A stretch of 64,000 nt of DNA from Diphasiastrum complanatum (taxonomy: Eukaryota; Streptophyta; Lycopodiopsida; Lycopodiales; Lycopodiaceae): positions 1 to 64,000 of the forward strand of contig MU832580.1 in NCBI GenBank assembly GCA_029204225.1. The letters run 5' to 3'. The translations under genes were made by a program, and so were the position numbers. Within the stretch, counting starts at the first letter, position 1. Every line of letters starts with the position of its first letter. Of the stretch, positions 1 through 10,172 are shown in pieces. The notes beneath the pieces are model-generated. The model saw only the letters and a list, made by a program, of their open reading frames with translations. It did not search any database and was not told the DNA's origin.

Positions 1-1734
1 TGAAAATCTTATTGAATTTCTCATATGTTGGGTGAGTAATGAGATGTAGATGAGAATATAAGCCCTACTTGAAATTCAACTGACTAGACTGTGAGCATTA
101 CTCCATGAGTTTTAGGTTTTCCCCCATACAGTATGACTTAAATCTATGTTCGACATTACCATCAACAACACCCATTGCACAATAAATTTCATATGCATAA
201 TGTAGTGGTGGTACGTAATGGGGAGGATGAGTACAGGGGGAAGTAATGATTGACTGTGAAAATATAAGAAAACTACACAAGTAAGGGATTCAGGTACGTA
301 TGCCCCTCACAACCAGTAATCCATACCGAAATAGGAGTGGTATCACTATTTACCAAGAGAGGACTCCTAGAGTACACACCATAAAGTAGGACCAGATTGG
401 AAGGGGGACACATTCCCATATTGACACCTCACTACATCACCGACAGAATGATGCATACAATAGCATTATAGAAAAAAATATATACCAGTGAATGAGTGCT
501 TAGTAGAAATCATCCATACCAAGGCCATTCACCTATTTGGAAATTCATCCTAGTAAGAAACAGATGCTTATTGTGACTGGACTAGCACAATACCAAAACC
601 ATATCACACGTTGAACTACTCAAGTAGAAAACTACAAAAATCATTAGAATCAATAAAACACCTACCTCTGAGATGCTATTGGGATCGACAACGTTTGAGA
701 ATGAAAGAATAAGGTATCCTAGAATAGGGAATATTCTTTAAGGTCATTTTGAAGATCTTAACAACGACTTTAATGCAGAAGGAATATTTAAGAAAGGTCT
801 ACTAACCTTGCATATCAGAAGTTAGAATCAAAACCCCAAAGTATTTTGCCAGACCGTTACGGAACTTCACCTAATACCTGGAAGTACAATTAAAAATCTA
901 TTCGTAATGATTTTCGTGTCCGATAGAATATCGAAAAACTCATTTGGTAACCCAAGAAGGTTTTGTCCAATAAGCTGGAACCTGAGTTGGGGATCTGCAA
1001 TCATTATAGCATTAGATACTACTTTGGGCCGTGTGACCACTGACGACCTCGCTTTAGAACTAAATACAAATGGAACCCACATATAGTCCACTTTGTAACT
1101 ATGTATAGGTCAACACTGGTTTTCGCTCTCAGTTCAAGTTGCCCTACTAGACGGGATCCCCCGAGGAGCCTTAGGGTTCATATGACGGATATTAGTTCCT
1201 ACTCCTACCGGGTGACGTATGCCAACTAGTCAGAAGAGGAATTCCGAGATATCATTTTTGCACACTTGAATTTCACCACAATCTGTAACACGGGGACGTC
1301 TTACTTAGAATATGACATCACGAGGATTATAGTTACCTAGACGTATATGAGTTCAGGCCAGATGGGTCATGGAAATTAATCGACGGTATGTCTACACATT
1401 TCGCAGAAGTATCACAAGAAGTATCACAACACCCCCGAATACCCCTTATGTCGATTTGTCTGACGAATACCTAGAGTCGCCTGGCACCGCTAATAGCATC
1501 AACATAAATTCCGAAGATAGACCCAAGAGAATAAATCAACAATCACTATACCAACACCCTGACCTCATGAATATCTTCAGTGACGTAGTATCTGAAGACC
1601 CTACTAATGATCTCATTTTTTATGTAGCTATTGAAATAGTTAGAGAAGTACAATAGTTCCGAATCCATATTTACTATCGCATAGATCCTGTATGGGGAAC
1701 TATTATTGTCCACTACTTTGACTCGACTACGCCA
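1..1734. repeat. Repeat R1, copy 1 (left end cut by window)
   Basis: This block recurs in the same orientation at 12841-13045 plus 19477-21004, where a copia insertion splits it. Homology stops on the right at 1734 and 21004, both ending in the same cgactacgcca. It carries short coding-like stretches on both strands but no domain I recognise. Both copies share an in-frame stop in the stretch just upstream of the small ORF, so decay preceded duplication. The class is unknown; it could be an LTR or a piece of a decayed element. Copy differences in 1-900 are mostly single-base indels, while 900-1734 is nearly identical. Confidence 0.85.
1369..1656 (+). other. Small ORF in R1, function unknown
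   Basis: A 95-codon ORF runs from ATG at 1369 to TAG at 1654. The R1 copy at 20652-20927 encodes 91 codons and differs by a 12-base in-frame repeat unit (the SITR/SIT region) and a few substitutions. The protein is polar, rich in Asn, Ile and Ser, with no signal peptide or membrane segment. I recognise no family. An upstream stretch in another frame (from about 1181) is also open but interrupted by a stop in both copies. It may be the tail of a longer decayed protein rather than a gene. Confidence 0.25.
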
Positions 1735-2533
1735 GATTCGGGATTTGGGTGAATCCTCGTGCTACCAGTCTTGCCTTCCTTTGATCTAGTTCGTCAAAAT
1801 ACTTAGAACTTTTCTCTTTCCTTTATTCTAGCTGGGTCTGGATGATCCAATTGGATTAGCGTATAATTGCTTTCTAGATGCCACCACCGTGGGATCATAT
1901 GCTTTTGCGACTCAGACGATGTCATGGAAAGTTTGAAGCAAATTACGCTTACACTCATTCTGATAATCTGTAGGCAGGCCTATGATAAACTTTCACAATG
2001 CTAGTTTTGCATGGAATGAGAAAACTTTATTCCATAAATTCATAAAATCTTGCAGGTACGAGTCCAAACTCCGAGTACCCATTTTGCAGTTAGCAAATTT
2101 TTAGTTCTTAGTCGTCTACAACCAACAATGACTTTTTGAACACTTTCATAAACTCATCCCATGTGGTAGGTTTAGGTTGAAGATCACGCCACCATGACGA
2201 AGCTTTCCCACGAAAGTACAGAATAACACTCTCAATCTTTTTTTCTTCAAGAATTTCATGTAGATTAAAGTAATTGATCCTCTTGGATAACCAGTCATCT
2301 ACAACCTCGAGTTTTTTCTCTTTCTTCTCTCTTGAAAATGGTTTAGGCTAAAAGCCCAAATTCGGTGCAGATAAAGTTTTCACTTGATTTAATAGTACTT
2401 CCATTTGTTGATCCCTACCAATGTTTCTGTTGTTTATTTCATTAAGTGCTTGGCTTAACGACTGGCAAATCTGGAGATAGGTAGGCATAGGCACCTGACC
2501 ATCAAGAGCTTCATTTGCATCACCATCTGCCAT
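1735..2533 (-). pseudogene. Ty3/gypsy gag remnant
   Basis: On the minus strand an ORF starts at 2533 with MADGDANEAL and runs 61 codons to a stop at about 2348. The same frame continues beyond the stop into a retrotransposon gag core (PF03732-like): FRGKASSWWRDL followed by TWDEFMKVF, the usual W..L...TW..F..F pattern. Further downstream it decays with several stops and ends at 1735, where R1 begins. Gag is the structural protein of retrotransposon particles. Protease, reverse transcriptase and integrase are absent, so this is a 5' fragment of an element whose leader is at 2534-4314. Confidence 0.75.
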
Positions 2534-4314
2534 ATTGATTTCCTGACATGCAAAATTAGCTTAATTAATCGAGATCCAAATCATCAACTAATAAGTGAAA
2601 TAACCAGAACCTATATAACTGGCTGATATCTCACAACAAGGTCTTTCACTCATTTAAGACAATTTTGTCAAATCAATACTAGACTAATTTAAACAACAAC
2701 GACTTTTTGGACCAAAAAATTTAATATTTTTATGAAAAACTGAGATTTTCGAAGACCCGTTCGAAATGGACCCACTGTGAAAATCGATTAAGAAGGTCAA
2801 TTTCTCAAATTCACAAGCACTGTCACAAATCGAGATCGTTTTGAAAGATCTTGCATGCATCAGACTTAACACTCATTTTCTTTTTCGAATTTTTTTTTAT
2901 CGTAAACAGCCCATCCACTAGGAAATCTGCTTTTTGATCTAGAATTTTCAAAAATAGCTCCATGCAAGAAATCTACTGATCAATCTACTGATTACGCATG
3001 CAACATGCATCCAAGCACGCATACAGGTCAATCTATACGTTTCCATCAATAGACAAGCACCACACTGAGTTACAAGCATGCGTGCATCAGAACATTTCCA
3101 AAGTTTTGCAAAATTCAGCTCAAAAATTGCCAAACTTCAGACGACCATAACTTTCTTTACAACACACCAAATTGGTCACTGTAAAGCAGAGTACGGAGAG
3201 AGATGGGTCTACAAGGCACTTGCCACATCACCTTGCCACCTAGGCTTCACACATGCGAGCAGTAAATGGCCAAAATTAAGGTAGGAGGGCACACTTTTGG
3301 TATCTTCAAAAATTCAACTTCAGCTCAATATGCAGCCAATCAGATGTTACAAGCACTCTACTAAGCTTCATTAGAGAGGCATTGAAGCTTTAAATAGGTC
3401 CAGCAAGAAATCATAAGCTCGGATCATGCAAAAAATGTATTTTTGGCCTCCTCCAACAAGCAAAACTTCAACATGGTGTCTAATGCTCACCTATCCAAAT
3501 TGGATGCATGATGGCTCAAATCAGAGGCAATCCATCATATCTTAGAGCTTGTAATTAGAACCAACAGGTTCATACCCCCATTTGCTAGGTATTCTTGCCC
3601 GAAAACCCCCAAAAATACACTAATTTTTGATGTTTTGAGCTCCCTAATGGTGTCCAATCCTAACCAAATTTCATAAAAGCCTTAGGAAAATTTTATTGCA
3701 CCTCTGGAAAATGTGCATGCAAAATATTGGATTTGAATTCTAAGAACTACCACAAAATTAGTCCAAAAAACATCATAAAACCATGATTTTTGACTAAATT
3801 TAACAAATTTTGACCAAAATTTGTGGTCAAATCTCAAATAAGTGCAATCTAATCCTAAAACCTGTAAATCCATTATATGCAAACACTACAAGTTTTGATT
3901 TTAGTCAAATATTGATTCTATAGCTCATTTCTAGTCCAAAAACTCCAATTTTTGGTCCAAAATCACTATCTAATCATCCTTTTGACTATTCAAACATCAT
4001 GCAATCATTAAACCCTATCATTAATGACTGTAAAACAACAAGTACAAATTGGAAAACATACTACATCAATACCTATGATCAATTCCAAGCAAAAAACCTC
4101 AATTCTAGGTGAAAGATTCACTAAAACCATAAAAAAGTCGATGATTTCCATCAAAATTCATGGAGCCAATCCACAATTATGATCTTTAGGCTGAAAGTAC
4201 ACCAAATATCTGAGAATCCACCTACTTGGATATGAATTCCACCACCTGGAAGAACAAGCAAAGAGATACACCAAAAAAGCTGTACAAATCCAAGATCCTC
4301 AAGCCCCACCTCCT
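2534..4314 (-). mobile_element. Ty3/gypsy 5' leader, inverted copy without LTR
   Basis: From 2667 to 4314 this is the reverse complement of 25348-26984, the leader of the LTR element at 24919-32800. Matching landmarks include the stretch ending caagccccacctcct at 4314. From 2667 down to 2534 the sequence runs straight into the gag start at 2533, so this copy shows what normally follows the leader. The LTR and primer site are missing: the break is at 4314/4315, where BAHD coding sequence begins. The stretch has no protein gene; short ORFs in it (for example around 2684-2872) are shared with the other copy but look incidental. Confidence 0.8.
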
Positions 4315-4817
4315 AAAGCTCATTGAATGCAACTCCATCACACATGTAGTGGTTTATGCCAGCTCCAACGCATTGTTCCAGAACGTTGTTACTTTCCCAT
4401 GCGCTCTTACATATAAGCTTCTAGGCATATTCCATACTCCTATCAAGCTCGAATTGTGCCAGTACGTCCGAGATAGTGGCATCAGCTTCTGCTTCGACAA
4501 AAACAGCTCCCTCACCACTGTTGATAACGTGACACTTCTCGTCCGAGCTAAACTCAAGCCTTCCAGCTAATGGGTAATAATGCAACAAAACTCGTGCTAA
4601 TGCTTTCAGTATAACTATAACTATCAACAGTTTTGGTTATTTTGTTAGGCTGGTAGAAAAATAGTACATTCACATACAAGGGAATCTGATCTAGATTGGA
4701 AAGCCAGTAGATGCAATCTCTTGCAGTTGGAGGCAGGGACGGTGCAACGAGCTTTGCCTCTTTGCACTTCACTGCACAAAAGCTGCCGCTGCTGCTTTCA
4801 GCCTGTCGTGAAGGCAT
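4315..4817 (-). pseudogene. BAHD acyltransferase fragment (N-terminal half), copy 1
   Basis: The minus strand reads from ATG at 4817 through LVAPSLPPTARDCIYWLSNLD, the usual BAHD N-terminus. After a frame shift near 4620 it continues with the HYYPLAGRL and GEGAVFVEAEAD motifs, then after another shift with NHYMCDG, which carries the catalytic HxxxD pattern near 4330. The sequence stops at 4315 against gypsy leader, so the C-terminal half with DFGWG is lost. BAHD enzymes transfer acyl groups from acyl-CoA in the cytosol; motifs look closest to the omega-hydroxy acid/fatty alcohol hydroxycinnamoyl (FHT/HHT-like) group. Frame shifts and truncation make it non-functional. Confidence 0.85.
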
Positions 4818-5030
4818 GATTTCCCAAAATGATCCTCCACAATTGATAATTGTCTATAACCTGAAACAGAACGATGCAATTGAACTTTGTCTTCCTTCTT
4901 TTGGATCTGAATTAAAGTTAAATACTAATTTATATCAGTGCTACGGAATTTCCTCACGGTTATGTGCACCAAGCTCGGTGCATATTTTATCATAGCAGCG
5001 AGGAGTGATATCGGACACATGACATCATCC
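4818..5030 (-). other. Former 5' flank of BAHD copy 1
   Basis: This stretch is the reverse complement of 21722-21934, the sequence immediately upstream of the second BAHD copy. It would have contained the 5' UTR and proximal promoter. I see no obvious TATA box. It ends at about 5030, and a short unmatched spacer leads into R2 at 5049. Confidence 0.6.
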
Positions 5031-5099
5031 GGTTGGCTAGGAGGAGGTAGATTCTGAGACGTCTCTAATCTGCACTGTAGAACTTGAACTGCTATGTTT

Positions 5100-5207
5100 G
5101 TATTCATGATCCAATGGTGGGCTACTATTGTAGCCACCCTCGCCGCTCCAGCAGCTGGAGCGGCTTTGAGTGCCACAACCCGTAGCCCACCTCTATATCA
5201 TGAATAC
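5100..5207. repeat. Nested palindrome (potential hairpin), R2 copy 1
   Basis: The outer arms 5100-5125 and 5182-5207 are imperfect inverted repeats (about 22 of 26 bases pair). Inside is a perfect 11-base inverted repeat, gccgctccagc at 5142-5152 and its complement at 5154-5164, around a single base. The block is GC-rich compared with its surroundings. The same structure exists in R2 copy 2. Confidence 0.8.
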
Positions 5208-7186
5208 CTAGTCCATATCTGTCGGCTTTTGAAAAATCATACAACTATCAAAGATTGTCGGTTATCATAGCAGCTATCCTTGTTAAAGAATAGTGCATTA
5301 AATGAAACTATTTTTTATATGTAAAATTATATTCATCATAATAAAAATATTAAAAAAATTTCAAACATGGTTGGCATCTAAATATTTTTCTTGGGCATTA
5401 ACTTAGCTCCCTCCAACAATAGTCTTCATGGCAGCATGTGTTATAAGGTTAGAAATTAGCCATGTATAAGTAGGTTAACAAAATTAAAATTTTATCGATT
5501 TATCAGAAGTTAGCATCCTGCATTATATCTCTGATGTTGGTTTTTTAGAAAATTTGCCAGTTCGATTCCTAGACTATGCCAGCACTAGTTTATATAATCC
5601 TAAAACAACGGTACAAATTTTGTGTATTTAGAGCATACACCCGTCTTAAAAAAAACAATAGAAAATAAACTTGAAAAATGTGTAAACTGCATTTATTATA
5701 AATGTACTTACACATTTGCAACCTATGCTTATTATAGATAATAATTGCCCAAGGTAGTGCTCTAAAAACCTCCCTCAAGTTTCCCTTTGATATCCTACAC
5801 CTTTCAATGGATGTCAGCTTTCAAAAAGTCATGCCTTCTAAGACCTTCAACTCAAAAATATAGCATTCTAAAATCCTACAACTATCAAAGATTGTCGGTT
5901 ATTATAGTAGCTAGCCTCAATGTTAAAGAATAGTGCATTACATTCATCATAATAAAACAAAAATCTTGGGCAAACCTAGCTCGCTCCAACAATAATTTTC
6001 ATGGCAATGTGTTATAAGCTTAGAAATTAGCCAGGTATCAATAGGTTTACAAATATAACTTGTATAAAAAATCGTGCACAATGTAGAACTTCCCAACAAT
6101 AACTAAAGTATTATAATGATCTACATGCATTCTATATATTCATAAGCCAATAGTTTAGAATCTTACACATATTTGAGTAAACATACAATTTCCTACAAAA
6201 GCAAAATTTTATTTGTTCTTAGATGTCAACATCCTGCATTATATCTATGATGCTGATTTTTTTTTAAAAATTCCCGGTTTCATTCCTGGACTATGCCCGT
6301 TTTCCCGATTACTGGCCCAAGGATGCCTCACAGGCTCACAACAAGGAAGCCCTTAGTTTGAGGGGGTCTTCCCCTATAGTGAAATAATCACGGTAATGAA
6401 CAAAGTTGAATATGGAAGAAAGGGTTGTGTGTGTGCACACCCAAACTAGAAAAAAATCTTTAAGCCAAACTACAAGGGAATCCTCACACCAAGGTTATTG
6501 TCATTAGGTTCATCGAGGAGTCACCAAAAATCCTCCTCACTTTGCGCATCCATGTTCAAACTGTGGCATGCTCTGGAGTGAGCAAGTTCCATTGGTCTAG
6601 GTCCGCTGACCTGGGCACCATGCGAATTGAAGATGTGTCAAAGTGTTGTTCTTGATGTCGGTGGTCTTATTAAAATAGGGGCCTTCTGTACTCCTCACGA
6701 CACTCTAGGAGGACGGGTGGTAGGTACCTCATACTTTCATCATGGAGAGTATGTGGGGGACTCACCCAATGGAATCCCCATTGGAATAGTTTCCTTGAAA
6801 TTGTAATTAGAGAGAATATTCGTATGAGATTTAACACATGCAATAGTGTATGTCCTCAACGATGTTTTTATCTTTGTTGGCTAGCTATGGCCCCGTTCCT
6901 TTTAGGAAACTTCTTTTGAGTTTCCCTCCAATATCAAAATGCTAGTTTCAAAATCATATATCTGCAATCTTTAGTAAAGGTCCTCCAACTTCTAAATATT
7001 GCCATTAATTACGACTAGGTGGCTTGATAACAAATTAATAATCAAACCAAAGTAGATTTTAAAGGTTCAACATTAGATTGTAATTTTTGTTGAAAGTGGA
7101 TAAAAGACAAATTGGGTGTTGATAAAAAATGCACATCATCAAATATATATATTTTTAAGTCCATCAATCAACTTTCTCTTACATGT

Positions 7187-7318
<132 letters not shown>

Positions 7319-7487
7319 GGATGCTTCTATACTTTAAGACACCTCCCTACGTTGAACCAATGCAAAAACAACAAACCTTTTAATTTAAAGGTCCTAACCC
7401 ATACTATACTATTCAAATTGTTCCCACCAGTTTTGATAGATAAGTTCTAATATGGATTTACGCTTAGCTTAAATGAATGGACATGAT

Positions 7488-8225
7488 TCTTTTGTTCTAT
7501 AGAAGTAACCAACTTTCTATGACCAATGTGAATAAATAAAGACTTTTTATGCTTAAAAATCTCACTTCTTGTTTTTGATTGTTTGCCATTTACCAACTTG
7601 TTTAACAATTTGATAATGATGACTTAAAAGTTGTCCATTGGTGATTTTTAGACATAAAAATCTTAGACAACATGGATATGCGTAAGAGACGTGGTTCTTA
7701 CATAAGGATTAGTACGGCACGGATCCGCACTAATACCTTGTAAAAACCGGGAAAACCTCTTTTATAATTTATGACCTATATATAATGAAGTCCTAAATGC
7801 TGTAGATTGAATTTGTAGTTCTGATAAACATGGGTTGGCTCAGAATTACACTATTCAATCATTGTTGTAGTTAATACTACCCATTTGGATGTCATATTAG
7901 ATTTATGGTGAGATACGACTGGAAAGCATGGATATGCTCAGGACTATGGACCATAGTGCATGACTTGTTTCTTGAAACAAGGTATACATGGGTTAGAACG
8001 GCATGGATTTGCCCTAACACCAGCACACGTGTCCACACCATGTCTTTTAGCTAGTTAAAATGTATACAGTTACAAACTATTCATACTATGTTTCAAGACA
8101 ATATAAACTGATATGGACCATTTGCCCATAAATTGATCAGCATGGGACAAGCCTTGATATGATAATGTTAGAGCTTGGCCTATCGCTAAAAAATATTTTG
8201 TTGTTTGAGATGACATGACTATGTC
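7488..8225. other. Unassigned AT-rich stretch
   Basis: I see no open reading frame of note, RNA gene or recognisable element here. Copia B (37699-52150) is inserted at the equivalent point of R2 copy 2, so this may be the normal right flank of R2. Confidence 0.5.
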
Positions 8226-8795
8226 AATGATCCGCCCACCATTGGTGCGTCTGCCGGGAGTGCGAAATCTGTGTTGAAAATATTGTTTGGAAGGTACTGG
8301 TCTGTCTTGTTGTCTATTATAGTTGTTGACCATTTTGTTGCTTGGAAAAAGCTATACATTTTTCCCGTTCTAATAAAGTTGACCATTTAGCAAGAAATCT
8401 AAGTCCACCCTTGTTGAGCATGATCTGACCCGTCAGATGCGAACACTGGTGCTTCTGTCGAGAGTGCAGAACTTGTGAAAAATATTGCTTGGAAAGTAGC
8501 TGTCCATGTTGTTGTCTCCGTTATCAATTGAGCCTACTCATTCTCACCGTTCTGATGAAGTTGATCTGAGTTCACCCTTATTAAGCATTACTTGGCCCGT
8601 CAAATGCCAATGTCGAGAGTGCAAAATGTGTAAGAGAAATATCACTCGAAAGGTACTTGTCCATGTTGTATACATTACCTGTTGATTGGTTGTTGCTTGA
8701 AGAGAGCTTATGCAGTTTCAGCATTCTGATGAAGTTGATCTGTGTCCACCCTTGTTGAGTGTCATCTGACCCGTCATATGCCAACACAAGTGCAT
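8226..8795. repeat. Imperfect tandem repeat, ~3 units of about 160-205 bases
   Basis: Landmarks recur in order: gggagtgcgaaat near 8255, gagagtgcagaac near 8458 and gagagtgcaaaatg near 8614. Each is followed by a Cttgtccatgttgt-like stretch, a ttctgatgaagttgatctg-like stretch and ccacccttgttgag ... tctgacccgtca. The units are diverged and one is shortened. No protein is evident. Confidence 0.7.
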
Positions 8796-9109
8796 CTATC
8801 TTTGTTTATCACCATCAATTACTAAGAGTCCCACCAAATATATGTAAACCCTAGTGCATCAGTCAAGAGACTCAACCATTGACGTTCACTCAAAATATTG
8901 ATATAGTTGAAAGAATTGCCCTATAAACCATATGATATGACAGTGGTTAGCATCACACAGTGATGTGTGTTGAGCCCACAAATAGAGTATACATTTTTCA
9001 ACCTTGTCACCGTTAGGAGTACACTGTCTGCAACCTCCCCATCCAACATTGTGACGTACCCCATGCCCAAGTAGTCGAGCCAGATGGAGACCCTTTACAT
9101 GAAAACGAG

Positions 9110-9396
9110 AAGCTTTATCGGAACCTCCTAGAGATCTTAGTGATGAAGCAAGAGAGCTAGTCAGAGAATTACAAAACCGTGTCCTAAGTATGACCAAGAG
9201 GGTACTAGTCCTGGCTATAGAAATAGGAAAATCTAATCACCAACTGAACCTAGTCAACCAAAGGTTATCTACACCCACCAAACTTGTTTGTCGATTCTGC
9301 CAGGGAGAGCATTTGAACAATAATTGTCCTACCACTATATGTAGGTATTGTAGGAAACGTGGCCACCTGGAACAATGTTGTTGGAAACATACATAA
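9110..9396 (+). pseudogene. Gypsy-type gag C-terminal remnant with two zinc knuckles
   Basis: An open frame from about 9110, with ATG at 9190, ends at 9394-9396. Within the 68 residues from the ATG there are two zinc knuckles: C34-x2-C37-x3-H41-x4-C46, which is one residue short of the standard spacing, and a standard CX2CX4HX4C at C51, C54, H59 and C64. Upstream residues are helical and charged (LSDEARELVRELQNRV). Such knuckles bind RNA at the end of Gag. The gag core lies downstream at 9650-9870, not upstream, so the pieces are out of the normal order or come from two elements. Confidence 0.6.
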
Positions 9397-9639
9397 GATA
9401 CACAACCATGATTATACTCATGCAGGTCCTGATTAGAAGAGATTCAATTTAGTATATGGTAGGATTAGGCCTGTAAGAGTAGCTAAGATGCAATAGGATA
9501 GATCGATTAAACAAGACCAATTAGTGTACTTTCTTCAAAATCAATTCAGTAGGCACCATGGCAGCTCGTGACACTGAACCAATCATTGTACGAACCAATA
9601 GGCCCCTTGCCCAAACTAAGGAGTGGTACACCATAATTC

Positions 9640-10172
9640 CATGGGGCCCCAAATGAAAATGCAGAAGATCATATTAATAATTTCAAGGTTGCTTGTTTAG
9701 CTAATGGTATAACTCATCTCCACTATGTAATGATGTATTTCACAATTACTTTCATTGGAGTAGCAAGGACATGGTACAATAGTTTATTGGGAGGAACCAT
9801 CCACGACATCGATATTTTCCACAGACTTTCCTAACTAAGTTTGGCCCTCATAGGCCTAACGTAAATAGTCTAAACCACAATGACAATATGTGGAAAACTA
9901 GTCCGGTTATAGGAAGACATCCCTACTATGCTTATGCATCAATCACACCAATGAGTATTGAACCTTATCAAGCTGCCAAGGACAGGGTTGTCAACTATCC
10001 GCAAAGAATTCCAAATAGCCTGCTAGCCCCACCAGTTTCTCCAATCAGTCATATACCAATATACGTGAGGCATGAGAATATGAGTCCCAAATCAGGCTTG
10101 GATGATGTAAAAGAGATGTTGACAAATTATTTGGGTACTTTGAACAAAAAACTCTCTACACTTGCTTTGTGA
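9640..10172 (+). pseudogene. Ty3/gypsy gag core remnant
   Basis: A plus-strand frame around 9665-9830 reads as a retrotransposon gag domain, with TFIGVARTWYNSLLGGTI followed by an aromatic-rich segment, matching the A..WY..L...I pattern. A one-base shift near 9831 moves it into the ORF at 9888-10172, which is proline-rich and continues to a stop. The upstream part has further stops. No protease or reverse transcriptase follows, so this is a dead gag fragment. It is not a close copy of the minus-strand gag at 1735-2533. Confidence 0.6.

Noticed and set aside
890-1734. Possible viral-type (30K movement-protein-like) coding remnants in R1
   Set aside because: The frames are short and interrupted, and no conserved residue could be placed with confidence; I left R1 unclassified.
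5100-5212. Helitron 3' end (hairpin followed by ctagt)
   Set aside because: R2 homology continues past ctagt in both copies, so there is no sign of a terminus here.
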